Source: Prillingera fragicola (taxonomy: Eukaryota; Basidiomycota; Tremellomycetes; Trichosporonales; Trichosporonaceae). Taken from it: a DNA stretch of 53,283 nucleotides. Shown here one piece after another: positions 1-21,514 of this stretch; position 1 is the stretch's first letter; each line of letters starts with the position of its first letter. A program made the position numbers and the translations under genes. Location: the NCBI GenBank assembly GCA_002335605.1, contig BEDY01000017.1, forward strand, positions 1 through 53,283. Direction: 5' to 3'. The notes under the pieces were generated by a model, which was given only the letters and a program-made list of their open reading frames with translations, was not told where the DNA came from and searched no databases.

Positions 1-125
1 ACTAATACTAATAATGTTACTGCAAGTAGCATCATTTCAATAGAGATAATCATTAAAATAATATTTTTACGATTAAGAATGAAACCTAAAATGCCAATAA
101 GAAATAGAACTAAAGATAATGTCAT
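1..125 (-). CDS. nad4L: nad4L, 5' fragment repeated at the window edge
   Basis: This is the first 41 codons or so of NADH dehydrogenase subunit 4L. The start codon is at 125-123 and the frame runs off the left edge. It is the same DNA as 53140-53264, where the gene is whole. It should not be counted as a partial duplicate, because it arises from linearising the circle. Confidence 0.9.
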   Translation of the reverse strand, partial: MTLSLVLFLIGILGFILNRKNIILMIISIEMMLLAVTLLVL

Positions 126-144
126 TATTATTGTTAATAATAGT
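1..144. repeat. Terminal direct repeat (circular closure overlap)
   Basis: These 144 bases are identical to 53140-53283. The simplest reading is that a circular molecule was written slightly more than once around, giving a unit of 53,139 bp. The overlap falls in the 5' part of nad4L plus its upstream spacer, so that gene piece is not a second copy. Confidence 0.93.
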
Positions 145-282
145 CCTTATGGTACTAGTATAATTAATTATTTATAAATCAATTTTATTGATTTATATAT
201 AAATGAAAAATTTGACAGAATAAAATTTAATACATTTTATCAAATATTTATGATTATTTTGTACTGTTTTTTTAAACAGACT

Positions 283-356
283 CGAGAAGAAGGGGACTCG
301 AACCCCCATAACCCATCTTGACAAAATGGTGCCTTAACCAATTAGGCTATCATCCC
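283..356 (-). tRNA. trnD: tRNA-Asp (GUC)
   Basis: A cloverleaf folds on the minus strand. It has a 7-bp acceptor with one T-T mismatch, a 5-bp anticodon stem CCATT/GATGG around loop TTGTCAA, a GGGGG/CCCCT T stem, and discriminator G as usual for Asp. It lies upstream of nad4 and downstream of nad4L/nad5 across the closure point. Confidence 0.93.
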
Positions 357-1673
357 TTTATATATTACTTATAATAGAAAATAGGATAATGATATTAAAA
401 TACTTTTACTTCTATATATAAATCATTTATAATAATAAAATTTTAATATTAATACAGTATTTTTTCTTATCTTATAATATATAAATTATTTATAATTTAA
501 TTAGTTAATCTTTATCTATATATATATATATCTTGGTTTATTATTATATTTAATATTTTAATGCTTAAAATATTAAGAAAATATATAAAAATTTTTATCT
601 CTAAAAATTAATTATAAAGAAATTAGAGGATAAAATTTTATAATTTATCTTAATATTTTAGTTATTTTAGTTAAAAATATTAAATTAATTAATTTTTAAT
701 TTTTTAAGGATTTTATCCTTAATTTTCATTTTTAATTTAGATAATATCATTATTACTATCAAGATCTTTGTATTCAATTTTAATAAATATATTTATTAAT
801 TTATATATTTATTAATTTTATAATAATAGTAGAATAAATAATAATTTAATTGTAATTGTATATTTTAAAAATATATTGTATTTTTATTGAGTAATTTTTT
901 ATCCTTATATTAGATAATAATCATTATTAAACTCACTTTGCTCATTTACTCGTTCATTTAGTAATATATAATTATAGTTATTATATTTGCAAAAATTACT
1001 TAATTTATGTCTATATATTATATATATATTTAATAATTAAAAAATTAATTAATAAATAATTAATTAAACTTAAATTTTCACGTAATTTTTATTAATAATA
1101 AAAAATCTATTATAATATAACACAACACTTTAATATCAATATTTTTATATCAATAATAAATAATTATAATTTGTAATTCTGACATTTTTTGATTTGTTAA
1201 CCATAAATATTTTTTATATGTTTAATTATATTTACAGTGTTAATTTATTATAATATTTCTAAAGACATAAACAGAAAAATTTTTGACATTTTTTTATTAT
1301 TATCAAATCGTAAATTAATAGAATTTATTTTTTATTATTATTATTTAATAACAAATTATCCATATTTTATCTATAGTACTCATCTTATTTATATATTAGT
1401 AAATTTTTTAATAGAAACAGAGAGAGATTTTATATAAAAGATTTGGGGATTAAAGGTTTTATTATGAGTTTTTTGTTTTTGATATTTTTCCTTGATTTAT
1501 TTATATAAGTTTTTATATATTCATTAGTAAACTTTTTCACTTCATTTTTTATATAAGTTTTATATATTCATTATTTATAAATTATATTAACTTTTTTTAT
1601 GAAAATTTTTTTATTAGTTTTATATATAAATTATATTAACTTTTTTTTCATTGAAATTTTTAATATTAATACT
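357..1673. other. AT-rich non-coding spacer between trnD and nad4
   Basis: This 1.3 kb stretch is almost pure A+T, with short T/A runs and no convincing gene. A 66-codon plus-strand frame at 1237-1437 has biased Ile/Tyr/Asn composition and no recognisable motif, so I read it as chance. A GGGGATT (sense AATCCCC) element sits at 1445-1451, about 220 bp 3' of nad4. A variant AGTAAAAGTA lies at 401-410 (minus sense), upstream of trnD. Confidence 0.75.
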
Positions 1674-3122
1674 TTAGGCATTTGTATATAATAATTCTGT
1701 TACTGCTACATGTAAATCATTTAGAATAATATTAGGGAAAATACCAAATACGAAAGCTGGGAGTAATAATGTAAATAAGATTATGAATTCTCGTCGTGTA
1801 ACATCTTTTGCTTTAGCTAAATATTGAGAATATCTTCCGAAAGCAATTCGATTGAAAAGGAAAATACTATAACATGCAGATAATACAATACCTGAAGCAC
1901 CTAATGTACCAATAACTGGTGATCGTTGGAAAGCACCACTTAATGCCATGAATTCACCGGCCCAATTAAGTGATAAAGGAATACCCATATTACAAATAGT
2001 TGTTAAGAAGAATAATAAGGCAAACACTGGCATATATACTGTCATACCTCGATAATATCGAATAATTCGAGTATGGAATTGATCATAAAGAACTCCACCT
2101 ACTAATGTGAACATAGCTGGTGAAATAACTCCGTGAGCAATAGATAATGCAATAGCTCCTTCAATACCAATAATTGTATTAGAGAATAATCCTAATACAA
2201 CAATAGCCATATGGCTAATTGAAGAGTAAGCTACTAATGCTTTGAAATCAACTTGTCGAATTGTTGCTAATGATGAATATACTAATGTTACAATAGCAAT
2301 AGTTTGTACTAATGGTGAAAAGTAATTTGTAGCATCTGGCATAAAGTTAATTAATACTCGTAGATAACCATATGTTGCTAATTTTAAAAATAGACCAGCT
2401 AGTAAGATAGATCCAGCTAAAGGAGCTTCTGCATGTGCTCGTGGCAGCCACATATGGAAAGGTACTAAAGGTGTTTTAACAGCAAATGATAAGAAGAAAG
2501 CTAACCATAAAATTTTTTGACTGTCAAAACTAATTTCTGATAATGATAGAATTGTAAAATCTGTACTTCCTACATTATAATAAATAACTAAAATAGCTAA
2601 TAACATAAATAATGATCCAGCTAATGTGTAAAGGAATAATAAGAATGATGCTCGAATACGTGTTACTGAACCACCCCAAATACCTACAACTAAGAACATA
2701 GGAATTAATACAGCTTCGAAGAATACGTAGAATAACATAAGATCTAATACTACGAATACTGCAATTAATAATGTTTCCATTAATAAGAAAGCAATAAAGA
2801 AATATTTATATCCAAATTTTAAATTATCCCAATTAGCAATTAAACAAATAGGTGTAATAAATGTAGTTAATAATACAAAATATAAACTAATACCATCAAT
2901 CCCTACATGAAAATGACAGAAACTTAATGTGTTAAATTCTTGTACAAATTGATAACCAACTGCACTTGAATCAAATTCTCCCCAAAGTACAATTGAAAGA
3001 ATAAAGTTAATAAATGATGCCACTAAAGCAATTTGTTTAATTTCTTTAGCTTTTAATTCTTCATTCATAGGAAGAACTAATAATGTTCCAATAATTGGAA
3101 TTAATAATAGGGCTGTTAACAT
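1674..3122 (-). CDS. nad4: NADH:ubiquinone oxidoreductase chain 4
   Basis: The 482-residue polytopic inner-membrane protein is an antiporter-like proton-pumping subunit of complex I. It is of usual length for fungal ND4 and intron-free. The family core is plain: PLVPFHMWLPRAHAEAPLAG near residues 218-237, then a LKLATYGYLR segment and the YSSISHM motif near 300, which carry the conserved Lys/His residues of the membrane channel. About 13 hydrophobic segments are visible. All Trp codons are TGG. The start ATG (3122-3120) opens a divergent spacer shared with cox1. nad4 is the first minus-strand gene after that spacer and is probably co-transcribed towards trnD. Confidence 0.98.
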   Translation of the reverse strand: MLTALLLIPIIGTLLVLPMNEELKAKEIKQIALVASFINFILSIVLWGEFDSSAVGYQFVQEFNTLSFCHFHVGIDGISLYFVLLTTFITPICLIANWDNLKFGYKYFFIAFLLMETLLIAVFVVLDLMLFYVFFEAVLIPMFLVVGIWGGSVTRIRASFLLFLYTLAGSLFMLLAILVIYYNVGSTDFTILSLSEISFDSQKILWLAFFLSFAVKTPLVPFHMWLPRAHAEAPLAGSILLAGLFLKLATYGYLRVLINFMPDATNYFSPLVQTIAIVTLVYSSLATIRQVDFKALVAYSSISHMAIVVLGLFSNTIIGIEGAIALSIAHGVISPAMFTLVGGVLYDQFHTRIIRYYRGMTVYMPVFALLFFLTTICNMGIPLSLNWAGEFMALSGAFQRSPVIGTLGASGIVLSACYSIFLFNRIAFGRYSQYLAKAKDVTRREFIILFTLLLPAFVFGIFPNIILNDLHVAVTELLYTNA

Positions 3123-13952
<10,830 letters not shown>

Positions 13953-14494
13953 TATTAAAAATTTAATGCCATATAATATTTTATATAATTTTTATATAAA
14001 ATATTATATTTTACATCATAATATACAACAATATTATATTATTCATTTTAATATAATATATAACACTTTTATTATTTATATACAATATTTTATTATTCAT
14101 TTAAATATAATGAATAACACTTTTAATTTAAATATACAATATTATATTATTCATTTTAATATAATATATAATATTTCTCTTATTTATATACAATATTTTA
14201 TTGTACATTTAAATATAATATATAACACTTTTAATTTAAATATACAATATTATAACACTGTTCATTTTAATTTAATATTTAATATATTTCAAATAAATAT
14301 TAAATTAAATATTTATCATTTAAATATAAAATTTAATATCTTTGATATTCTTATAAAATTAATATTATTCATTTTAATAAAAAATTTCATATTTTTCATT
14401 ATTAATAAAAAATATTATCAAAAATTTTATAAAAATAGATTAAAATCGAATGAATCTAACCTTTACATTAGGAACAGCAAAAAGATATAAAAAT
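13953..14494 (+). repeat. Degenerate AT tandem repeats between cox1 and atp8
   Basis: The stretch consists of diverged units of about 60 bp alternating TTATTCATTTTAATATAATA and ATATACAATATTATATTATT-like text. A long open frame (13966-14490) exists but is only Ile/Tyr/Asn/Phe repeats, so I do not call it a gene. Confidence 0.7.
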
Positions 14495-14641
14495 ATGCCT
14501 CAATTATTACCTTTCTACTTCGTAAACCAAATTACTTTCTCTTTATTAAGACTTCTAATCCTGTCTTATACAATTTCTATGTATATCTTACCTTGCTATG
14601 TTCAATTATTTGTTTCGCGAGTTTACGTATCAAAACTATAA
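14495..14641 (+). CDS. atp8: ATP synthase subunit 8
   Basis: The 48-residue protein begins [18 protein letters not shown], the signature N-terminus of fungal ATP8, and ends in the basic SRVYVSKL tail. One membrane span (about 10-35) anchors it in the F0 stator. The frame is open upstream to 14450, but the MPQL start is diagnostic, so I set the start at 14495. It is the only ATP-synthase gene on the plus strand, apart from atp6 and atp9, and follows cox1 in the same direction. Confidence 0.95.
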   Translation: MPQLLPFYFVNQITFSLLRLLILSYTISMYILPCYVQLFVSRVYVSKL

Positions 14642-14677
14642 GTATAGGTGGTTCTTTATTTTATAAATAAGGGTAAA

Positions 14678-14750
14678 GGGAGTATCGTATAATGGTTATT
14701 ACAGCTAGCTTCTAATTAGTCTAATGTCAGTTCGAATCTGGTTACTTCCA
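14678..14750 (+). tRNA. trnR: tRNA-Arg (UCU)
   Basis: Acceptor GGGAGTA/TACTTCC, anticodon stem GCTAG/TTAGT with loop CTTCTAA, T arm GTCAG-TTCGAAT-CTGGT, discriminator A. It reads AGA/AGG. Confidence 0.93.
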
Positions 14751-15119
14751 ATTATCTACTAACTAGCAGATCTTATAGAAAAATTATTAATCAAATTACT
14801 AATATATTAAACTAATAAAGTTACTATAACCATATTATATATATTCTTTATATTTTTAACACAGATAAAATTTATCTAATGTTAATAACCTTAAATATAA
14901 TAAGAAACATTTATATTTATAGTTTAGTTTTATAATGATATATATTTAAGTAACTATTTATAGTTAAATTTTATAATGATATACATTTAAGTAACTATTT
15001 ATAATTAAATTTTATAATGATATACATTTAAGTAACTATTTATAATTAAATTTTATTCAGCTATTAGCACTATTTTTAAATTATAAATCAAAATCAAAAA
15101 TCAAAATCTAAATCTAACC
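14751..15119 (+). repeat. Spacer with 41-bp tandem repeats
   Basis: Units of 41 bp starting TAACTATTTATA(G/A)TTAAA lie at 14951-14991 and 14992-15032, with a third partial copy to about 15055 and an eroded copy before 14951. No gene is seen in the rest. Confidence 0.8.
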
Positions 15120-16343
15120 ATGAAAAACTTAAAAATCTATATCTCATTTATGAGATTATTTATACTTTTCGCTATAAGCGTAAGTATATATTTATTAATA
15201 AACATTAAAAATTCTAATAGAGATTTTCACTATCTATTAGAAAATTTCCCTTTTGTTTATTCCAAATTGCTGAATATTATTGACCCATTGTCAGTATTCA
15301 CAGCAAAAAAAATTGTGTATAATTCCGCATTTTTCATCTATTATAAATCTCAAGTAATTCTCTTCAGATGACTTATTTTTATAATGATATTACTTATTAT
15401 CTTCTTAGTAGTAGGTTTTATTTTATATAAAAATATTAAAGACGTTAATAATATCATTAATCAATATTATAATAAATGCTTTAATAAAAATATGAAAGAA
15501 AAACATGTTAATTTCTTTAATAGAACATTAAAATATCTACTTTACTTAAGAATTATTATTTTCCCTATTGTATTATTTATTAGATACTTAGTTTACATAA
15601 ATTACTCTAATTTACCTAATGGACTAGAAAAATGTTCTGCATTTTTATTAAGTAGAGGTATTCTACTCGGAAAATTCGGCTTTAGCTTCTTAGAACATGG
15701 TCAAATTATAGATAATTGTGATACCCTAATTATCGAAAAAGTTGTCTATAATACTCCATCAATCGAAAATACCCCAAGAATAACAGATCATGAAATTTGT
15801 TATGGTTGGCAAAAATTCAGTGATTCTTGTAGTACATGTCAAAGAAAAAGAGCATTTCTACGTGAATGTGAAGAAACATCACCGAGTGTAGTAGAACCCC
15901 CTCGTATCCGGTTTGAGCTTCCTAAATATAAACCAGGAGATCCTATTCGAATCCGTGTAACTACAGAAATTAAACAATATTACTATAATATAAATTTATA
16001 TGAACGTTTCATTCCTAGTGAAAGATCAGACCATGGTACAATTGCTTTTGAATCGGAATTAAGAGCAAATTACGAAGGAGTTGGCCAACTACCATACCGA
16101 CCTTCTCGTGAAATTGTAACAAGATGGTTAACTACATCTGAAAAAGATTATGGAACAGAATTAACAAATGTATATAGTAATGCCAAAAGAAAAATTGATA
16201 GAATAAATCGTGATATTGAAAGAGATCGAGTAATGATAAATACATATGTCAGAGAAATAAAAATCAAATTAAGTAAACCTATTATTATTAAAACTACTAT
16301 CGAAGGACCTTCAAACTTAAATAATGATGTAGATGACATGTAA
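15120..16343 (+). CDS. Orphan free-standing membrane ORF (407 codons, one TGA)
   Basis: Reading TGA (15369-15371) as Trp joins two in-phase frames into a 407-residue protein, ATG 15120 to TAA 16343. I recognise no family. The N-terminal 200 residues hold three to four hydrophobic segments (near 9-27, 80-104 and 142-163). A soluble C-terminal half follows, with a Cys cluster C-Y-G-W-x7-C-S-T-C-x9-C near 226-246, then charged text with many Arg and Glu and a coiled-coil-prone stretch near the end. It lies between trnR(ucu) and trnA on the same strand and outside any intron. Its composition is more balanced than the flanking repeats, which argues for selection. It may come from a plasmid or be lineage-specific. 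Confidence 0.6.
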
Positions 16344-16358
16344 AAAAAACTAACCTAA

Positions 16359-16560
16359 CAAAAATAACATAATAAAAAATAATAAAAATAACATAATAAA
16401 AAATAATAAAAATAACATAATAAAAAATAATAAAAATAAAAACAATAAAAGATAATAAAAATAATAAAAAATAATATGTTATCGTTATCAAAATAATAAA
16501 AAATAATAAAAATAATATAACAAACAAAAATGACATTACACAATAAAAAATAAAATAATA
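16359..16560 (+). repeat. Short A-rich tandem repeats after the orphan ORF
   Basis: About three copies of a 24-bp unit (AAAAATAACATAATAAAAAA plus TAAT), then degenerate AATAATAAAAA text. No gene is seen. Confidence 0.75.
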
Positions 16561-16598
16561 TTAAATTAATCCCCTGTAGCTAAAAGAAACAAACATTA

Positions 16599-16669
16599 GG
16601 GGAAATAATATAAAGGTAGTATTCTGTGTTTGCATCACAGCCGTTAGGGTTCGATTCCCTATTTCTCCA
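16599..16669 (+). tRNA. trnA: tRNA-Ala (UGC)
   Basis: Acceptor GGGGAAA/TTTCTCC, anticodon stem CTGTG/CACAG with loop TTTGCAT, T arm TAGGG-TTCGATT-CCCTA, discriminator A. A CCCCT at 16571 can pair with AGGGG at the 5' end. Confidence 0.95.
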
Positions 16670-16687
16670 AAAATTGTCTAAATATAA

Positions 16688-16760
16688 GCTCGGATAGCTC
16701 AACAGGTTAGAGCACAGAACTGAAGATTCTGGGGAAGGAGTTCGAGTCCCCTTCTGAGCA
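16688..16760 (+). tRNA. trnF: tRNA-Phe (GAA)
   Basis: Acceptor GCTCGGA/TCTGAGC, anticodon stem CAGAA/TTCTG with loop CTGAAGA, standard T arm, discriminator A. Confidence 0.95.
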
Positions 16761-16765
16761 AAAAA

Positions 16766-16847
16766 GAGTAGATAGTCTAATGGTAAGGCAGGATGTTGTA
16801 GCCATCCCGGGTTTTACCCATTGGGGGTTCGAATCCCTCTCTGCTCA
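16766..16847 (+). tRNA. trnY: tRNA-Tyr (GUA), long variable arm
   Basis: Acceptor GAGTAGA/TCTGCTC, anticodon stem GGATG/CATCC with loop TTGTAGC, and a class II variable arm containing GGGTTTTACCC. It is the last plus-strand gene before the convergent spacer. Confidence 0.94.
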
Positions 16848-18433
16848 AATAAGGAAATAATTCAATTAAGTTAATTGAATTAATCTTACCTTATCTTATC
16901 ATATCTTAAAAGTAAGGTAAGATTAAGTAGATAATAATAAATAACGGTTTATCATATAATAAAACTAAAGTATAATTAAAGTAAAAAAATAATAATATAA
17001 TAAAACTAAAGTATAATTAAAGTAAAGAGGTAATAATAAATGATAATAAATCTTGTCATAAAAATAAAATAATATTAATGAAGTAAGATAATAAAGGGAA
17101 AAAATGAAAAAATAATAATAAAAATGATCAAAAATAATATAATAATAATTAATTATCGATTGAAAAAATAAAAAATTATCAAAATGAAAAAATAAAAAAT
17201 TATCAAAATGAAAAAATAACAAATAAAAATTATCAAAATGAAAAAATAATAATAATATATTGAAAAAATAAAAAATTATAAAAATGATAATATAATAATA
17301 AAAATTATAAAAATGAAAAAATCAAAATAATATATTATCAAAAAAATAATAATTATCTATTGAAAAAATAAAAAATTATCAAAATAAGTAAATAAAACAT
17401 AAATAATAAATTATTTATCAAATAAACAATAAATTATTTATCTATAAAAATAGAATTATCGATTGAAAAAAAAAAGAAGTAAATAAAATAAAAATTATTT
17501 ATCGAAAAAATGATAATATAATTATTAAGCTTATAAAATCTAATATATAATACGTTAAATAAAGATAGATAGATAGATAAGATTAAATGAAATTTTAATT
17601 AATGATAAATAAGAGAGAGAGAAGAAAAAAAAATAAGGATAGATAATATAAGAAACAGTTATCATTTAATATAGGTAAAGTAATTTTAAATACTAATAAG
17701 TTAAAAGGATTGATCTATTACTATAATATTAATATTAATCTTATATTTTTTTAATATTTTTATCTGTTATTATATAAAATTTTTCTTAATATTTTTATCT
17801 ATTATTATATAAAATTTTTCTTAATATTTTTATCTATTATATAAAAAATTTTTTATATATTTTTATCTATTATTAGATAATTTTTATTTATCTTATTCTA
17901 TTTTTACATATTTTTTATTTATATTATTATTAGATAATTTTTATTTTTTATCTATTCTTTTCTAAAAATTTTTCTATTTCAATATTTTATCTTTTCTATT
18001 GTTAGAATTTTTTTCTATATATTATTTTATTATTCACTATATATATAATATTTATATTTTTAATATATTATATAGTTGATTTTATCTATTATTATATTAT
18101 TCACTATATATAGATTATATATATGTTTATATATTATATAGATTATATATATTATATAGATTATATATATGTTTATATATTATATTATTAATTTTATCTA
18201 TTATTATATATTTTTTATATATATTTTTTATATATATTTTTTATATATATTTTTTATATATTATATTTTTATACATATTTTTTATATATTATATTTTTAT
18301 ATATATTTTTTATATATATATTTTATATATTATATTTTTATACATATTTTTTATATATTATATTTTTATATATATTTTTTATATATATATGTATTATATT
18401 ATTAATTTTTTTCTATTATTTTTATTAATAAAA
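16848..18433. other. Convergent AT-rich spacer between trnY and trnW
   Basis: About 1.6 kb of A- then T-rich simple repeats lies where plus-strand and minus-strand transcription meet. Units such as AAAAATTATCAAAATGAAAA (about 17.1-17.4 kb) and TATATATTTTTTATATA (18.2-18.4 kb) recur. Several open frames are low-complexity shadows. A strong hairpin sits at its left end. I see no gene. Confidence 0.75.
16880..16926 (+). terminator. 13-bp perfect hairpin after trnY
   Basis: TTAATCTTACCTT (16880-16892) is the exact reverse complement of AAGGTAAGATTAA (16914-16926), with a 21-nt loop. It lies 33 nt after the last plus-strand gene and could act as a 3'-end or termination structure. Confidence 0.5.
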
Positions 18434-18505
18434 CTGGAGCGGATGGAATCGAACCACCACAATCGATTTTGGAAATCGAGATACTAACCGTTATACTACG
18501 CTCCA
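18434..18505 (-). tRNA. trnW: tRNA-Trp (CCA), the only Trp tRNA found
   Basis: Acceptor TGGAGCG/CGCTCCA, anticodon stem TCGAT/ATCGA around loop TTCCAAA, discriminator G. The anticodon is CCA, which by itself reads UGG only. No tRNA with anticodon UCA was found in the window, although rps3 and several ORFs need UGA read as Trp. Reading UGA would require modification or editing of C34, relaxed wobble, or an imported tRNA. Confidence 0.94.
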
Positions 18506-18520
18506 TTTTTTTTTATAATT

Positions 18521-18591
18521 AGAGCTCATAGGGAATTGAACCCTAATACATCAGATTTGCAATCCAAGTACAAGAAACCACTTGTGAGCCC
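18521..18591 (-). tRNA. trnC: tRNA-Cys (GCA)
   Basis: Acceptor GGGCTCA/TGAGCTC, anticodon stem TTGGA/TCTGA with loop TTGCAAA, T arm TAGGG-TTCAATT-CCCTA, discriminator T as usual for Cys. Confidence 0.94.
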
Positions 18592-18624
18592 TTTAAAATA
18601 TAGGGGAGGGGGAATAATATGATA

Positions 18625-21514
18625 GGTGTAAGTAAATAAGTTATTTAGTATCACTAAGCTAACACATCTTACGATGTTTACACATGTGACCAATTAAGAG
18701 ATAGTCTATCTCTTACCTTGCGTTAAAACGCATTACAATTTCCTTTAGTAGGCTTCAATAGCTTATATGCTTTCAGCTTTTATCCTTAACGTTTGTAGCT
18801 ACCCAACGGTGCCGATTTTTAAATCAACAATTGGTACACCAGAGAAACGCAGATCCCGGTCCTTTCGTACTAAGAATCCATCTAAACTTAATTGTTCATT
18901 GGTGTGGAAGATAGGAACCATACTGACTCACGTCGTATTGAACCCAACTCGCGTACCTTTTTAATCTGCGAACAGCAGAACCCTTCTTAGATTGTGCGCC
19001 AAGAGGATAAGGTGAGTCGACATCGAGGTGGCAAACAGCTCTGACAATATGAACTCTCGAGAGCTATTACCCTGTTATCCCTAGCGTAACTTTTATTTCT
19101 TTAGCGATGGCCTTTCCATGAAGGACCACCGGATCACTAAGTCCTACTTACGTATCTGCTTGACCTATCGGTCTAGCAGTTAAGCATGCTTATACCTTTA
19201 CATTTGTTTTCGTTCTACATAACAAATTAGTTTCCATCTAACTTAAGCATACCTTTGAAGTCCTCCGATACTCTATTGGAGGAAACCGTCCCAGTTAAAC
19301 TACCGGCTAGTCATTTTCTCCGATTAAGGACTAAAATTTGCTCTTTACATCAATATTACTACCGATATTGAGTCAATAAGGGTCTCACACTCACGTCTTA
19401 CGACTACCCTTTACTTGGATCTCTCGAACAAAAATGATAACTAGTTATAGTTAAGCTGCATAGGGTCTTCCCGTCTACCCACACCTAAACCGCATCTTCA
19501 CGGCTAATTCAATTTCACTGAGATACTGTTTGAGACAGCTGAAGCATCATTACTCTATTCATGCAGGACCGCATTTAACGGCCAAGGAATTTCGCTACTA
19601 TTAAAATCCTTATGGTTAAGACTGTCATTAATCAGAGGTTTTATCAATATCTACTAGGATTATCACTATAACTTATGAATTTTAACAACATAAAATGTAA
19701 TGTCTTCTTTATCAATATTATACTCTCGACATTGGACAAGATTCAGCACCTATACAATGTTATTAAACATAGCAGATACCTGTGTTTTTGTTAAACAGTT
19801 GTGCTTCACGATTATGTGTCACCTAAGTTATATATAAATATAACTATTAGGTCGCCTTTATTATCAAGTGTACTGGCGTATTTTGCCGAGTTCCTTAAAC
19901 AGTATTATCTCTACGCCTTAGTATTCTGTACCTACGAACCTGTGTCGGTTTAGGGTACGGTAATTTCTTAATATTATTTCTAGGTCAAAGACTTTCAACT
20001 AATAACTCATCAATTATCAGCATTAGCTGACATATTTTAGAGACCGATTTCAATCAAAGCTGTTTAACATTTCTTTGAAACCCTTTCGTATTCGGCGAGA
20101 AGATTTATATCTTCTTTCTACGTTACTCATGTTAGCATAATCTCTTCAGTTATGTCCAAATAATGAAACACTATTCTTCTACCATACTGAATGCTCCTCT
20201 ACTCAATTAAAATATTTAAAAATATTGATCTATCTGATCTTTTTTATTGAATTTTATATTATATTATTTTTTTTATAATATTTTTAAATAATTTAATGAC
20301 ATAGTTTCGGTGGATGATCTAAGACCCGTATATCTTCGGTGCGGTATTTCATTAGACTACTAAGTTGTTACACTTTCATTAAAAGATAGCCACTACCGAG
20401 CTCACTTTATAGTTGTATTAGAAATACCACTTCCTTAATTTCACTTAATCATCACTTTGGGACCTTATTCTATGTTCACGGCTGTTTCCGTCTCGACTAC
20501 CCACCTTATCATGAGCAGTCTGAAATCTTCGTATCAATATTATGTTGTTTCCGAGGTTAATTACCAATGATAGGGCTTTCACAACCCCCCAATTAAACCT
20601 TATTCAAAAAGAACTTAGTATAGTAATCAGTGCTGTACCCGCATAAATCTAAAATTACAAAGAGTCATACCTAAATATGTTTCGAGGAGTACCAGCTATA
20701 TCGTGGTCAGATTGGCCTTTCACCGACAATCCACAACTCATTGGACAATACTGCAACATTGAACCATTCGATCTATTTACTAATCTGGTCATGGATAGAT
20801 CACCACGTTTCGGGTCTAAAAATAGTAACTAATACCACACATTTTATGTTAGTCGCTTTCGCTAGGGTTATTAACCTTGCTACTATTATTAACTCGCTAA
20901 CCCATTATACAAAAGGTACATTATTACAATCTTATTAATACGTTTAAAAAAATAGATTTGCTTTAATTGCTTGTATGATTGCTAATTCAGATTCTATTTC
21001 ATCAGTCATCGACTTACTTTTCACCTTTCGCTCACGCTACTTTTCACTATTGCTAAACATTTATTACTTAGCCTTTGAGGATGGTTCCCCAACGTTACAG
21101 CAGATTTTCTTCCACCTTAATTTATTATTGAAATAAAATATAATATTTAATTTAATATAGTTGATATATTATATCATATTATCATATACAGGACTGTCAC
21201 CTTCTACGGGATATTTTTTCCAAAATATTCTATAATAATATTACTTCTTGGCTAATCCATGTTCGCTCGCCACTACTTATGGAGTCTCGGTTGATTTCCT
21301 TTCCTACAGTTACTTAGATGTTTCAGTTCACTGCGTTAATATAGACAAGGTTTTCCTTAGGAACGCTATCAAGTATAAAACTTTCTCATACTATATTTAT
21401 ATATAATAAAATCGTATCAATTATATATTACAAGATAATAGCTTTAGATGTTTCCACCTCCTTTAAATAAATGTTTGCTAGGCATCCTTAACAATCACTT
21501 TGATTACTTACACC
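18625..21514 (-). rRNA. rnl: Large subunit ribosomal RNA
   Basis: Conserved 23S landmarks read on the minus strand: GGATGCCTAGC near the 5' end, the peptidyl-transferase GTTACGCTAGGGATAACAGG around 19070-19090, and the sarcin-ricin neighbourhood TTAGTACGAAAGG near 18861-18873. The ends are set by helix 1, where 5' GGTGTAAGTAAT pairs with 3' ATTTACTTACACC. The length of about 2.89 kb is normal for a fungal gene without an intron. Open frames inside (18767-18964, 20741-20938) are shadows. Confidence 0.95.

Noticed and set aside
1237..1437. 66-codon plus-strand ORF upstream of nad4
   Set aside because: Ile/Tyr/Asn-rich translation of an AT-only spacer, no motif, antisense to the local transcription unit.
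13966..14490. Long 174-codon ORF after cox1
   Set aside because: It is a degenerate tandem repeat; the repeated I-Q-Y-F-I-I-H-L-N-like residues follow from the DNA repeat, not from a protein family.
16965..18405. Several hydrophobic ORFs in the convergent spacer
   Set aside because: All are translations of simple A/T repeats with no motif and would be lost by small copy-number changes.
18767..20938. ORFs inside rnl (18767-18964, 20741-20938)
   Set aside because: They lie antisense within conserved rRNA sequence and have no gene-like features; no intron is needed to explain rnl length.
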